The notes beneath the pieces were generated by a model, which made no database searches, was not told the DNA's origin, and saw nothing but the letters and a program-made list of their open reading frames with translations. Positions 35,347 to 45,819 of a stretch of DNA of 64,000 bases are shown one piece after another. Source of the stretch: Veillonellales bacterium (lineage in GTDB: Bacteria > Bacillota > Negativicutes > JAAYSF01). Made by a program: the position numbers and the translations under genes. The stretch lies in the NCBI GenBank assembly GCA_039680175.1, contig JBDKTO010000067.1, positions 1-64,000 of the forward strand, given 5' to 3'. Position 1 is the first letter of the stretch. Every line of letters begins with the position of its first letter.

Positions 35347-36501
35347 TCACTTCATCATTTTTACAAGTTCCCTTGCCTTATGGCGAGCCCAAAAATCGGC
35401 AGTACAAATAGCCTCTATATCCGGATGCTGCATGGCAGAATGGCTGTGCATTGTTTCCTTTACCACTGCCGTGATCTTAGAAAATCCAATTTTCTCCTGT
35501 AAAAAAGCGTAAACCGCCACTTCGTTGGCAGCATTAAATACACAGGGTAAAGTACCTCCCACACGTCCTGCCTGATAGGCTAATGCCAAGGCAGGAAAGG
35601 TATTTTTATCCGGTGATTCAAATGTCAGTGCCGATAGTGTTTTGAAATCCATTTTAGGAAAATCAGCTGTAATCCGTTCCGGATAAGTCAGGGCGTACTG
35701 AATCGGTACCCGCATATCCGGTCTGCCTAATTGAGCCATAACTGCTCCATCGACAAACTCCACCATGGAATGAATCATGCTTTGGGGATGTACGACCACC
35801 TCAATTTGATCATAATCAATATCAAACAGCCATTTTGCTTCCATAACTTCCAGCCCTTTATTGGCAAGGGTAGCAGAATCAACTGTAATCTTTCTACCCA
35901 TAGTCCAGGTAGGATGACAAAGGCAATCCTCAACGGATACATTCTCCAATTGTTCAGTTGTAAAACCGCGAAACGGTCCACCGGAAGCGGTAACAAGCAA
36001 ACGACGGATACTCTTGTTCTCTTCTCCTTGTAAACACTGCAAAATGGCACTATGCTCACTGTCAACCGGTAATATTGATACATGATTGGCTTTTGCGGCC
36101 GCAGTAACAATTTCACCGGCGGAAACGAGGGTCTCTTTGTTGGCCAAGGCGATCGTTTTACCGGCACGAATAGCCGCCATGGTTGGCTTAAGTCCCGCAA
36201 AACCAACTATGGCAGTCAATACGGTATCGGCTTTATGATAGGTGGCTGCTTCCAGCAGTCCTTCTTCACCAGCTAAAATCTTTGTAGTCCCCTGATAGCG
36301 CCGTGCCAAACGATCAGCAGCCTGCTTATCAACCAACACTGCCACGTCAGGATGAAATTTTTCAATTTGTGTTTCCAGTAATTGATCCTTTTGTAAAGCA
36401 GCCAACGCTGAAACTGCAAACCGGTTAGGGTTTGCGGCAATGACGTCTAACGCCTGCCTGCCAATTGATCCAGTACTGCCTAAAATAGCGATATGCCGCA
36501 T
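35347..36501 (-). CDS. dxr: 1-deoxy-D-xylulose 5-phosphate reductoisomerase
   Basis: The first committed MEP-pathway enzyme, NADPH-dependent. The 384-residue protein has the NADPH loop 'GSTGSIGRQALDV', metal-site 'PVDSEHSA' and the substrate loop 'GWERLEV'-type region ('LANKGLEVMEA'), with normal length. It lies between cdsA and rseP, as in most Firmicutes. Confidence 0.97.
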   Translation of the reverse strand: MRHIAILGSTGSIGRQALDVIAANPNRFAVSALAALQKDQLLETQIEKFHPDVAVLVDKQAADRLARRYQGTTKILAGEEGLLEAATYHKADTVLTAIVGFAGLKPTMAAIRAGKTIALANKETLVSAGEIVTAAAKANHVSILPVDSEHSAILQCLQGEENKSIRRLLVTASGGPFRGFTTEQLENVSVEDCLCHPTWTMGRKITVDSATLANKGLEVMEAKWLFDIDYDQIEVVVHPQSMIHSMVEFVDGAVMAQLGRPDMRVPIQYALTYPERITADFPKMDFKTLSALTFESPDKNTFPALALAYQAGRVGGTLPCVFNAANEVAVYAFLQEKIGFSKITAVVKETMHSHSAMQHPDIEAICTADFWARHKARELVKMMK

Positions 36502-36534
36502 AGAAACTCTCCTTTATAACAGGAACTACTATCA

Positions 36535-37368
36535 CTAATACTGATATAACAAAATAATCTGAACATAATAATAAACCGCCGGAACCGTGAATAAAATACT
36601 GTCAAAACGATCCAAAATTCCCCCGTGGCCAGGTAAAACTCTGCCTGAGTCTTTTACCCCGGCAAATCGTTTCAAAGCCGACTCAACTAAATCACCGACC
36701 GGTGCGATAATAGCGATTAATACTCCGAGAAATAGGCTGTGAATAGTCGAAAGCTGCATCCAAATACCCAAAAAGGTTATAATCAATATACAACCCGCTA
36801 TGCCGCCAATAGCACCTTCTACTGTTTTTTGGGGACTAATCGTCGGACATAATTTGTGCTTACCAAATTGTGTCCCGATAAAATAGGCAAAAGTATCACT
36901 TGACCAAGTTCCGATCAATGCAACCCATAAAAAAGCGGTTCCCGGTGATAAAAAATTCAATGTATTCGGTAGTTGTAAAGAAAGATCACTAAATCGCAAT
37001 AAAACTAAATAAGTAAATAACAGCCCTATATAAATAAGTCCGAATATCGTAAGCCCTGCATCTACAATGCTTATACCCTTGGCAGAAATAACTGTATGGA
37101 GTAAAGCGAAGACAGTAACAGCCACAATAACCAGCACAGTCTCCTGAGAATTTCCCAGCCAAGCACACCCAAACAATAAAAGGATCGCACAAAATCCCAA
37201 ATTACGCAGTATACTGAATTTTTTAACTTGCAGCATGGCACAATATTCATACCATGCTGTTAATGAAAGACCGGCGACTGTCATCGTAAATAACCACTGT
37301 CCGTATTGAATAACGAAAGCAGCAACAGCTACACCGATGATAGCCGTTAAAATTCTTTTGCTAAGCAT
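36535..37368 (-). CDS. cdsA: Phosphatidate cytidylyltransferase
   Basis: CdsA makes CDP-diacylglycerol from phosphatidic acid and CTP. The 277-residue protein has about eight transmembrane segments and the C-terminal family signature around 'RFAGVKDSGRVLPGHGG..DR'. It is placed after uppS and before dxr. Confidence 0.96.
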   Translation of the reverse strand: MLSKRILTAIIGVAVAAFVIQYGQWLFTMTVAGLSLTAWYEYCAMLQVKKFSILRNLGFCAILLLFGCAWLGNSQETVLVIVAVTVFALLHTVISAKGISIVDAGLTIFGLIYIGLLFTYLVLLRFSDLSLQLPNTLNFLSPGTAFLWVALIGTWSSDTFAYFIGTQFGKHKLCPTISPQKTVEGAIGGIAGCILIITFLGIWMQLSTIHSLFLGVLIAIIAPVGDLVESALKRFAGVKDSGRVLPGHGGILDRFDSILFTVPAVYYYVQIILLYQY

Positions 37369-37395
37369 ATGACACCTACTTTATAATCTGTACCT

Positions 37396-38172
37396 CTATT
37401 TTTTTAAGCCGCCAAAGCGGCGGTCGCGCTTCTGAAAATCAACTATTGCCTGAATGAAATCTACCGGCTTAAAATCAGGCCAATTGATTTTTGTAAACCA
37501 GAATTCCGTATAAGCCAACTGCCATAAAAGAAAATTACTGATTCGCAAGTCACCGCTAGGCCTGATCAACAAATCCGGATCCGGTAAATCACTGGAATAT
37601 AAATACCGCTGAATCGTAGCCTCATTAATATCCTGAAGAGTCATTTCCCCTTTGCCGACTTTCCCGGCAATTATCTGAACAGCGCGCGTAATCTCAGATC
37701 GTCCGCCATAATTGACAGCCAAGTTAAGAACTAAGCCTGTGTTAGCAGCTGTTTGCGCCTGAGCCTTTTCAATTTTATGCTGTAAATAATCAGCCAATCC
37801 ATTAATTTTTCCAATAAACCTAATTTGTACATTATTTGCATGTAATTCATTAATTTCACTATCCAAATAATCGGATAACAACCTCATTAATAAATTAACC
37901 TCATCAATCGGCCTTTTCCAATTTTCCGTAGAAAAAGCATAAGCAGTTAACGCCCCCACACCAATTTCAGAAGCTGTTTTCACAATTTGCCGCAAACTTT
38001 CCACTCCGGCACGATGTCCGAAATTACGGGGCAGTCCACGTTTTTGCGCCCAGCGTCCATTGCCATCCATAATGATGGCAATATGCCGGGGAATTCTGGA
38101 TTGGTCCAGTAATCCATATGTTTGTGCCCTATTTTGCTGATTCTGCTTACCAAACCACTTTTTCCACCACAC
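37396..38172 (-). CDS. uppS: Isoprenyl transferase (undecaprenyl diphosphate synthase)
   Basis: UppS builds the C55 carrier lipid for peptidoglycan. The 258-residue cis-prenyltransferase carries the 'MDGNGRWAQKRG' substrate loop and the 'RPSGDLRISNFLLWQ' block. GTG 38172 is chosen with GGAGGG upstream; the longer frame to 38292 crosses a terminator and the ferredoxin gene. It starts a block with cdsA. Confidence 0.96.
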   Translation of the reverse strand: MWWKKWFGKQNQQNRAQTYGLLDQSRIPRHIAIIMDGNGRWAQKRGLPRNFGHRAGVESLRQIVKTASEIGVGALTAYAFSTENWKRPIDEVNLLMRLLSDYLDSEINELHANNVQIRFIGKINGLADYLQHKIEKAQAQTAANTGLVLNLAVNYGGRSEITRAVQIIAGKVGKGEMTLQDINEATIQRYLYSSDLPDPDLLIRPSGDLRISNFLLWQLAYTEFWFTKINWPDFKPVDFIQAIVDFQKRDRRFGGLKK

Positions 38173-38207
38173 AGGCCAACCCTCCAACTCCAAATAACCG
38201 GATAAGA

Positions 38208-38235
38208 AACTAAACCCCCTCACTAGAGAGGGGGT
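38208..38235 (-). terminator. Rho-independent terminator after the ferredoxin gene
   Basis: ACCCCCTC and GAGGGGGT form a perfect 8-bp stem with a 6-base loop (38214-38235), followed by TTAGTTT on the minus strand. It would end the frr/ferredoxin transcript shortly before uppS. Confidence 0.82.
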
Positions 38236-38240
38236 CCCAA

Positions 38241-38405
38241 TCACGGAGCCTGAATTGCACCAACCGGGCAAACTGCCGCACAGGCACCACATTCAACACA
38301 CTCATCGGAAATTACATATTTATCTCCTTCTGAGATTGCGCCAACCGGGCAAGAAGCAGCACAAGTACCACATGCAATACATTCATCACTAATTTTATAA
38401 GCCAT
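38241..38405 (-). CDS. 2x[4Fe-4S] ferredoxin
   Basis: A 54-residue clostridial-type ferredoxin. Two CxxCxxCxxxCP motifs (CIACGTCAASCP at residue 9 and CVECGACAAVCP at 36) each bind a [4Fe-4S] cluster. It carries low-potential electrons in anaerobic metabolism and could serve IspG and IspH, which need them. It lies between a small gene and uppS, 3 bases after the former. Confidence 0.95.
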   Translation of the reverse strand: MAYKISDECIACGTCAASCPVGAISEGDKYVISDECVECGACAAVCPVGAIQAP

Positions 38406-38408
38406 GAC

Positions 38409-38612
38409 TTAAAACACCTCCTTTCCCATTTTACCAGCAGCTACCAAATGATAAATACCATCAGCATCAATATGCTGCCGAATAACATAGAGACAATCTT
38501 CCTGCAATTTAAAGAATTTGCGTGTAGGATGGGTTACTGAAACTGTATATTGAATCTTTGCTTTGTCCAATTCTTGCTGAACCAATGCCAAAGATTGAGC
38601 AACTGTATCCAA
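38409..38612 (-). CDS. Conserved-looking small protein between frr and ferredoxin
   Basis: A 67-residue protein from TTG 38612, 3 bases after frr and 3 before the ferredoxin gene. It has a helical N terminus and a basic 'THPTRKFFKLQEDCLYVIRQH' type beta segment with one cysteine; I do not recognise a family. Tight spacing on both sides is the main evidence that it is real. Confidence 0.6.
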   Translation of the reverse strand: MDTVAQSLALVQQELDKAKIQYTVSVTHPTRKFFKLQEDCLYVIRQHIDADGIYHLVAAGKMGKEVF

Positions 38613-38615
38613 ATT

Positions 38616-39903
<1,288 letters not shown>

Positions 39904-39977
39904 TCAGCCCCCATTCTTCCGTTAAATTCTACATATTTCAATATAATCCTTTCAAGCTGCGCAGGTAAATTCTAAAA

Positions 39978-40004
39978 TAAGAGAACACTGAGGGTGTTCT
40001 CTTA
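39978..40004 (-). terminator. Hairpin after tsf, overlapping its stop codon
   Basis: An 11-bp stem (39978-39988 with 39994-40004) with a 5-base loop is followed by TTTTAG on the minus strand. It includes the tsf stop codon and probably attenuates transcription between tsf and pyrH, since pyrH has no other visible promoter. Confidence 0.7.
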
Positions 40005-40649
40005 TTTTTTAACTGCCGCCATTACTTCCGCAGCAAAATCATTCGATCTTTTCTCAAGCCCCTCACCAAGCTGATATCTGGTAAATCTACGGATAGAAAT
40101 ATTTTCGCCAATTTTTGCGATGTTTTCATTAATCAATTGAGTAATCGTTCTATCAGTATCTTTTATAAACGGCTGCTCCATCAAACAAACTTCTTTATAA
40201 TATTTTTCGATTCGTCCCACAATCATCTTCTCAACAATTTTAGCCGGTTTGCCTTCATTTAAGGCTTGTGCTTTCAACACTTCTCGTTCATGATTCAAAA
40301 TTTCTTCCGGAACTTCTTCCCGACGAACATAACTGGGATTTTCCGCAGCAATCTGCATCGCAATATCTTTTGCTAACGCTTTAAAGCCATCGGTTTTGGC
40401 AACAAAATCCGTTTCACAATTAATTTCAACCATAACGCCAATGCGACCGGCACCATGTATGTATGCTTCCACTAACCCTTCGGCTGCAATTCGTCCAGCC
40501 TTTTTGGCTGCTGCCGCCAGTCCTTTTTCTCGCAGAAAATCAATTGCTTTATCAATATCACCATTTGTTTCCGTTAAAGCTTTTTTACAATCCATCATGC
40601 CTGCGCCGCTACGTTCGCGCAATTCCTTTACCATGCCAGCGGTTATCAT
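40002..40649 (-). CDS. tsf: Elongation factor Ts
   Basis: Nucleotide-exchange factor for EF-Tu. The 215-residue protein is the short form, about 70 residues shorter than the E. coli one. It has '[18 protein letters not shown]' at the N terminus and '[10 protein letters not shown]' in the core. RBS AGGAGG; it follows rpsB across a hairpin. Confidence 0.97.
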   Translation of the reverse strand: MITAGMVKELRERSGAGMMDCKKALTETNGDIDKAIDFLREKGLAAAAKKAGRIAAEGLVEAYIHGAGRIGVMVEINCETDFVAKTDGFKALAKDIAMQIAAENPSYVRREEVPEEILNHEREVLKAQALNEGKPAKIVEKMIVGRIEKYYKEVCLMEQPFIKDTDRTITQLINENIAKIGENISIRRFTRYQLGEGLEKRSNDFAAEVMAAVKK

Positions 40650-40674
40650 CTTTGAAATCCTCCTGTCTACTATT

Positions 40675-40710
40675 AAAGGTAAGGGTGCAACTCACTGTCC
40701 CCTTACCTTT
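40675..40710 (-). promoter_or_regulatory. Intercistronic hairpin between rpsB and tsf
   Basis: AAAGGTAAGGG and CCCTTACCTTT pair perfectly over 11 bp around a 14-base loop, 12 bases after rpsB. No T-run follows. It is likely an RNA processing or stability element that sets the S2:EF-Ts ratio. Confidence 0.6.
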
Positions 40711-40721
40711 ATATCTATGAA

Positions 40722-41429
40722 TTACTCAGCCGCAGCAGTTTCCTGTTCACCTTGGTGACCCTCTAAAACAGCATCCGCCATTTTAGCGGTAAGCAGTTTA
40801 ACTGCACGAATTGCATCGTCATTTCCAGGAATGACGTAATCAATTTCATCCGGATCGCAGTTGGTATCAACGATTGCCACAATAGGAATACCAAGATTGC
40901 GGGCTTCAGTAACGGCAATCCGTTCCTTCCGCGGATCAATGATAAATAAAGCACCCGGTAATTTGTTCATATTTTTAATACCGCCAAGAAACTTTTGCAG
41001 TCTTTCCATTTCATGACGCAGTGTAAGCACTTCTTTTTTCGGTAGCACTTCAAATATTCCTTTTTCTTCCATACCTTCTAGTTCGCGTAACCGACTAATC
41101 CGTTTTTGGATTGTTTGGAAATTAGTCATCATACCGCCTAGCCATCTTTCGTTCACGTAGTACATATCACAGCGGAGGGCTTCTTCTTTTACTGCTTCCT
41201 GTGCTTGTTTTTTGGTACCAACAAATAAAACAGTCTGTCCCTGTTCAGCGACTTCACGCACAAAATTGTAGGCGTCCTCCACCTTTTTTACTGTTTTCTG
41301 TAAATCAATAATGTAGATACCATTACGCTCCGTAAAAATATAGGGAGCCATTTTAGGATTCCATCTTCTTGTTTGATGACCGAAATGAACTCCGGCCTCC
41401 AAAAGTTGTTTCATTGAAATTACTGACAT
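40722..41429 (-). CDS. rpsB: Ribosomal protein S2
   Basis: The 235-residue small-subunit protein has '[19 protein letters not shown]' at the N terminus and '[17 protein letters not shown]' near the C terminus, with normal length. ATG 41429 follows AGAAGGAG. It begins the rpsB-tsf-pyrH-frr operon from a clear promoter. Confidence 0.98.
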   Translation of the reverse strand: MSVISMKQLLEAGVHFGHQTRRWNPKMAPYIFTERNGIYIIDLQKTVKKVEDAYNFVREVAEQGQTVLFVGTKKQAQEAVKEEALRCDMYYVNERWLGGMMTNFQTIQKRISRLRELEGMEEKGIFEVLPKKEVLTLRHEMERLQKFLGGIKNMNKLPGALFIIDPRKERIAVTEARNLGIPIVAIVDTNCDPDEIDYVIPGNDDAIRAVKLLTAKMADAVLEGHQGEQETAAAE

Positions 41430-41482
41430 ATCTGTCACTCCTTCTGTTAAATTACCGCCGCAAACCGCATTTTCTGTCTTCA

Positions 41483-41496
41483 CCAAGTATTCTTGG
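41483..41496 (-). promoter_or_regulatory. Small hairpin in the rpsB leader
   Basis: CCAAG-AATA-CTTGG forms a compact stem in the 5' leader, about 55 bases before the rpsB start. S2 commonly autoregulates through its leader RNA; the match to known S2 leaders was not tested. Confidence 0.3.
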
Positions 41497-41540
41497 CACA
41501 GCAACAAAATTAATCTGCGTGTGGATTTACAACGAAAATT

Positions 41541-41569
41541 AGTATACCATACCTTTTAAAATATCACAA
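41541..41569 (-). promoter_or_regulatory. Promoter of the rpsB-tsf-pyrH-frr operon
   Basis: TTGTGA (41564-41569), a 17-base spacer and TATACT (41541-41546) on the minus strand form a strong sigma-A promoter about 110 bases before rpsB. Confidence 0.75.
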
Positions 41570-41610
41570 GCCAGTTTCTTGCTAATTCATGATTAGTATG
41601 CATATTTTTC

Positions 41611-42180
41611 TCACTTTTTATTCAACTGCAACAGCAGCATAATGGCTCCTTTTCCCGTACCGGTCGCTTTTGAAATTTCAGTGACATTATAGCCTTGATC
41701 GGCCATTGCCAAAATAAGTCGCTGCTTATCATCGCTCACATTCTGTTTCATACTACCCTGGGTTTCGCTTTCCGGATTTTTTTCACTGTTCTCAAATTTA
41801 GAATCTGAAATCGAATGATTCCAGATTGCCCCGTATTCTTGGCCGGTATATGCTTTCACAATCTGATGCGGTATTGGTATTTGCGGTAAGCCTGCCGTTA
41901 CCGAATGTGTTTGTGTCATTTCTTTGACCTCTATAATTTGCTTTTCCAATTTAGCTATCTTTTCATCGGCAGCTTCCAATAAATATTCCAAATGAGCAAT
42001 TTTATTTTCCATCTGCTCAATGACGGCATCCCCTGTCTGCTCTAACTGCTGCTGCAATTGAGTGGTCGGTGCTGTCATATTGATCGACAGCACCCGTAAT
42101 AATAACTTTCTCTTATATACAATAAAAAAGCCAGCAAAAAAAACAAGTACAATTGTAAGAATTATAGTGGTAAGCATCAT
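41611..42180 (-). CDS. DUF6115/SwrB-like membrane protein of the flagellar operon
   Basis: The 189-residue protein has an N-terminal membrane anchor, a long coiled coil (about 45-85), a polar linker and a C-terminal helix-turn-helix-like tail ('LAMADQGYNVTEISKATG'). It is the last gene of the fla/che operon, between sigD/fapA and rpsB, exactly where Bacillus has swrB (ylxL), a regulator of flagellar assembly. The fold and position match, but the sequence cannot be called orthologous by eye. Confidence 0.65.
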   Translation of the reverse strand: MMLTTIILTIVLVFFAGFFIVYKRKLLLRVLSINMTAPTTQLQQQLEQTGDAVIEQMENKIAHLEYLLEAADEKIAKLEKQIIEVKEMTQTHSVTAGLPQIPIPHQIVKAYTGQEYGAIWNHSISDSKFENSEKNPESETQGSMKQNVSDDKQRLILAMADQGYNVTEISKATGTGKGAIMLLLQLNKK

Positions 42181-42204
42181 AACACCTCAAAAAAAGCTGT
42201 TTTA

Positions 42205-42543
42205 TTACAGTTTAATATCAATGACATGACCGCGTACAGGATCAGAACTCAATACTTGATTAGATTGCTTTTCTGAATCCTGTGATTTTTTGTCGGCAGA
42301 ATGACTTTGTTGACTCGTTCCCTGCCCCTGATTTTGCGATTGCTCAGACTGACGGCGAATTTTTCCGCCTTCACTCTTAGGCGTATTTTGAACTTTCTGC
42401 TGACGACTATCGGTAATTTGCTGCCATTGTTCGGCAAACTGCTGTTGTTGATTTATGGTTTGGTGATCGGTTACTTGCTGTGCTTTGCCAACTTCAGTTG
42501 CACGTGGGATGAGGACCTGCAAGTCGATTGGTCTAATGCTCAT
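42205..42543 (-). CDS. Glutamine-rich hypothetical flagellar-operon protein
   Basis: A 112-residue hydrophilic protein beginning 'MSIRPIDLQVLIPRATEVGK' at ATG 42543 (AGGAGTGG upstream). The middle is Gln/Ser/Lys-rich and probably disordered. Short proteins opening with 'RP.D.Q....T.EV' are seen in clostridial flagellar operons; no function is known. Confidence 0.6.
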   Translation of the reverse strand: MSIRPIDLQVLIPRATEVGKAQQVTDHQTINQQQQFAEQWQQITDSRQQKVQNTPKSEGGKIRRQSEQSQNQGQGTSQQSHSADKKSQDSEKQSNQVLSSDPVRGHVIDIKL

Positions 42544-42584
42544 TTGTCCCACCACTCCTGTCCTGTTGTACTGACGAACAACAA

Positions 42585-44207
42585 TTATTTATAGAGGCCA
42601 CTCTTAATTTCTCCTTCTTCCGCAAAAAAAGAAACATATTTGAGCGGCTCACGAATCGGTTTAATTAATGTTCCAATCATGATCTTCACGCCTGGATAAA
42701 TATTTTCCGCTACCCTGATGCGGCCATGACGCATTTCATCCAATAACAATTCAATATCCGTGATTCGGTTATGCTTTGCTTCAACCTGGCCGACAAGATG
42801 AAACTGCGCTTTGGTAAGTTTTAGCTGCATTTCCCGTTTATCCTTTGGCATTGTTGCTGGATTCATAATCTTTAAAATATTCAAAGCTTTCTGCGTCTGT
42901 TCTAGACTCTGCTCCAGTTTTTTGATTTCCTTGCGAATCACTTGATATTCCTCACGCAATAAAGGATTGATGCCAACTCCCAACTCTGTATTGGTTGCCA
43001 TATGTGTCCCCACGATTTTAGCGCGAATTTCATCACCGGCAATGATACTTCCGCCGGCAATCAATCCCCTGCGTCCTTCCACCACTACCTTTTGTCCGGC
43101 ATTTATTTTCGAGTGCAAAATAACATCACTAGCCACTACGTCATTTCCGGCATAAACTGTCGCATTCTCAATAAACTTTGCAGTAACATTCTCAACCGCT
43201 TTAATATAACCCCGATGCATTCCCTGTATGCCCATTCTTACCACAACATTTTTACCTTCAACGATACCACCGCTTACCGTTCCGGCTATTTCCACATCGC
43301 CTTCCGCTTTTACGGTAAACCCTTCCTGTACAGAACCCCGAACAACCACACTACCGACAAACTCAATATTTCCTGTCGATAAATCCACATTTTCCTTAAC
43401 TTCAATTACCGGCACAACACTAAGTTTTTTGTTCGCAATAAGAAGTTGACCGGCAATCGCTGCTACCAGCTTATTTTCTTCAAGAATTTTAACATTTTTC
43501 CCTGCCGGCGGTATCATATCCTTGCCATGCTTGGCAGCCACTGTTTGTCCCAAAACATCTATTCCGGCAGTTCCCGCCGTAGCAGGAATTTTTTCTGCTA
43601 GCAATTCTCCTTCACGTACCGTAGTAAATACATTGAGATCCTTAAAATCTACCCGGCCGTCTTCTTGTTCAACCGGACGACCTTTATTTTCCATGTCCAC
43701 ATGATATTGAATATAAGCATTCTCGCCATTGACCGGCTGCTGGCCGCGAGCGCAGACTATACGCCGTCCCGGCTGTTCAAATGCCTTTTTAACGGCATTA
43801 TCGTCTACGCCAAATACGACGCCGCTTTGTGCCAATTCATTTACGACTTCTTCAAATTGCAGCGGCCGGCAATTCTTGGGGATAACAATTTCCAACGATG
43901 CTTCCATTCGATCCCGGGCTACCAATATTTGAACCTCAGGTTCAGCGTCCGGTTGAGGCGGTTCAGCAATTTTTACCGCTGTTCCCGCTGCCTCTCTAAC
44001 GGTACGAATCAATAAGGCGTTGTCAAATTCCTTGATCTGCCGCTGCTTTAACTCGGCATAAATTGCCGGCTCAACAACTCGTGCACCGTCACCCTCCGGC
44101 GAAAAAACGGTCAAATGTACACCTGTATCATTGATTGCAATTACGTAATACCCATCGAGCTGAGCGACCGCTTGTTCAGCTTCATTTATAATGCGTTCGT
44201 CTTGCAT
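42585..44207 (-). CDS. FapA-family (DUF342) polymer-forming protein
   Basis: The 540-residue protein has an N-terminal region of about 250 residues and then a beta-helix-like FapA domain (repeated 'G.V..G.V..G' strands such as 'GSVVVRGSVQEGFTV' and 'AGTVSGGIVEGKNVVV'), ending with a helical coiled coil. FapA relatives are common beside sigD in flagellar operons of Firmicutes; one has been linked to flagellar/cell-surface control. The start is ATG 44207 behind GAGGGG. Confidence 0.82.
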   Translation of the reverse strand: MQDERIINEAEQAVAQLDGYYVIAINDTGVHLTVFSPEGDGARVVEPAIYAELKQRQIKEFDNALLIRTVREAAGTAVKIAEPPQPDAEPEVQILVARDRMEASLEIVIPKNCRPLQFEEVVNELAQSGVVFGVDDNAVKKAFEQPGRRIVCARGQQPVNGENAYIQYHVDMENKGRPVEQEDGRVDFKDLNVFTTVREGELLAEKIPATAGTAGIDVLGQTVAAKHGKDMIPPAGKNVKILEENKLVAAIAGQLLIANKKLSVVPVIEVKENVDLSTGNIEFVGSVVVRGSVQEGFTVKAEGDVEIAGTVSGGIVEGKNVVVRMGIQGMHRGYIKAVENVTAKFIENATVYAGNDVVASDVILHSKINAGQKVVVEGRRGLIAGGSIIAGDEIRAKIVGTHMATNTELGVGINPLLREEYQVIRKEIKKLEQSLEQTQKALNILKIMNPATMPKDKREMQLKLTKAQFHLVGQVEAKHNRITDIELLLDEMRHGRIRVAENIYPGVKIMIGTLIKPIREPLKYVSFFAEEGEIKSGLYK

Positions 44208-44216
44208 ATTATCCCC

Positions 44217-44975
44217 TCAAATTAAACTCGATTTTATTCGCGACAAAGCACCTCGAAGCCGAAACACTGCTTTCGTATGAAGCTGCGATATACGTGCTTC
44301 CGATAATTTTAAAACCAGGCTAATTTCCTTTAACGTTAATCCTTCATAATAATATAAAGTAATTACTATCCGTTCCTTTTCCGGCAACTTGTCAATTGCC
44401 TTGGCTAATGTGTCCTTTACCTCTGCTTCTTCAATATTCTGAGTTGGATTCACTTGTGAATTGGCTAGCGACTCCGTCATGGAAAATTCTTCCAACGGCA
44501 TAATAGTTGCGGTATTTAGTTTATTCACTAGGGTTGTTAATTCCGTTAGAGAAATTCCCATTGCCTCCGCGATTTCAGCATCAGAAGCCGATCGTCCTAA
44601 ACTATTTTCCAATTGTAATACCGTTTTCTCATACTCCCGGGCCTTTTGCCGAATGGTAGTAGGAACCCAGTCTTGAGCCCTTATGGCATCAAGCATAGCA
44701 CCCCGGATACGCACCACAGCATACGTTTCAAATTTGATCCCACGGTTTGGATCATAACGTTCAATCGCTTCTAGCAGTCCAAAAAAACCATTACTAATCA
44801 AATCGTCCTTGTCTACATGCTGTGGTAATCCAATTGCAAGCCTTCCGGCTACCAGTTTAACGAGCGACAAATAATTTTCAATCAACTTATCGCGTACCGA
44901 AGAATTTTGATTTTGTTGATATTCCAGCCATGCTTTCGTGATCTCTTCATTTTGAGATAAAATTTTTTCTGTCAC
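44217..44975 (-). CDS. sigD: Flagellar sigma factor (FliA/SigD/WhiG family)
   Basis: The 252-residue sigma-28 factor has regions 2 ('DDLISNGFFGLLEAIERYDP'), 3 and 4 ('LTLKEISLVLKLSEARISQL'). It directs transcription of late flagellar and chemotaxis genes, normally held back by FlgM. GTG 44975. Placement after the che genes is as in Bacillus. Confidence 0.95.
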   Translation of the reverse strand: MTEKILSQNEEITKAWLEYQQNQNSSVRDKLIENYLSLVKLVAGRLAIGLPQHVDKDDLISNGFFGLLEAIERYDPNRGIKFETYAVVRIRGAMLDAIRAQDWVPTTIRQKAREYEKTVLQLENSLGRSASDAEIAEAMGISLTELTTLVNKLNTATIMPLEEFSMTESLANSQVNPTQNIEEAEVKDTLAKAIDKLPEKERIVITLYYYEGLTLKEISLVLKLSEARISQLHTKAVFRLRGALSRIKSSLI

Positions 44976-45002
44976 GCTCCATTACCCCCAAACTACTTGC
45001 AA

Positions 45003-45323
45003 TCACTTATCAGGGCGCGAAACCCGTTCTAGCTTTTCCGGGGCCAATGGAACAAACGCACTTTTGCTATCGCCTGCATGAACCGGTTGCTGTTGACTGA
45101 CAATATCAACTTTTTGCCCTTTTTCTTCCTGCTCCCGCAACAAAGTGCCAATAAATTGCTCACCGAATTTTCCAATAAGATAACCAAAAGCACTAAAAAC
45201 TAAAAGGGACATACAGGTACGATAGAGAACAGTCATCAGCCTGGCACCCAACAAAATACCGACGAGACAGGTCATGGCACTGCTAATGAGTGCTAAATAC
45301 AAAGCAATCCGCAACTTAGCCAT
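45003..45323 (-). CDS. Small membrane protein between cheD and sigD
   Basis: A 106-residue protein with two hydrophobic segments (about 7-28 and 35-55) and a charged cytosolic tail. ATG 45323 follows GGGGTGAG. I do not recognise a family. It is in frame with the operon, 11 bases after cheD and 28 before sigD, so coexpression with motility genes is sure. Confidence 0.65.
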   Translation of the reverse strand: MAKLRIALYLALISSAMTCLVGILLGARLMTVLYRTCMSLLVFSAFGYLIGKFGEQFIGTLLREQEEKGQKVDIVSQQQPVHAGDSKSAFVPLAPEKLERVSRPDK

Positions 45324-45333
45324 TTTCTCACCC

Positions 45334-45819
45334 CTACAATTCCTTCTCGCCCTGATTAATCGTTTTTATTCTATACTTTCCTGCGTCCAGCTTTAACTCT
45401 ACCGTTCGGCCATAGTTTCCTCCCGTATCATCGGCAATAATCCGAATATCAAGCTTTCGCAACACTGCGCGCACAGCTTCGGCATTCCGTTCACCGACCC
45501 GCATGATATCAGTAGCATTGGCAAAGGTAAACATTTGCGCCCCACCGGCAATCTTAGCAGTAATACGCGATTTGGAAGCACCTAGCTTCATCATCTCATC
45601 CAGCATCAACGGCAATGCCGTATCGGCAAATTTCGCCGGATTTTCCGCTGAACGGGCTTGTTTGCTGTCAGGAAGCATAATATGAGACAAGCCGCCAATT
45701 TTTGTCATTGAATCATACAGGGCTATGCCGACACAAGATCCTAACCCATAACTAATCAAGCTGTCTGGGGCCCGCCCCACCTTATAATCTGCCATTCCAA
45801 CTTTAATGAGTTCTGGCAT
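45334..45819 (-). CDS. cheD: Chemoreceptor glutamine deamidase CheD
   Basis: The 161-residue CheD deamidates receptor glutamines and activates CheC. The catalytic cysteine lies in 'GLGSCVGIA' and the histidine in 'GGLSHIMLP'. It overlaps cheC by one base, which fits their direct protein interaction. Confidence 0.95.
   Translation of the reverse strand: MPELIKVGMADYKVGRAPDSLISYGLGSCVGIALYDSMTKIGGLSHIMLPDSKQARSAENPAKFADTALPLMLDEMMKLGASKSRITAKIAGGAQMFTFANATDIMRVGERNAEAVRAVLRKLDIRIIADDTGGNYGRTVELKLDAGKYRIKTINQGEKEL

Noticed and set aside
42301-42594. 97-residue plus-strand open frame with hydrophobic stretches
   Set aside because: Shadow of the Gln-rich gene on the other strand; Gln codons read in reverse give Leu, which explains the hydrophobicity.
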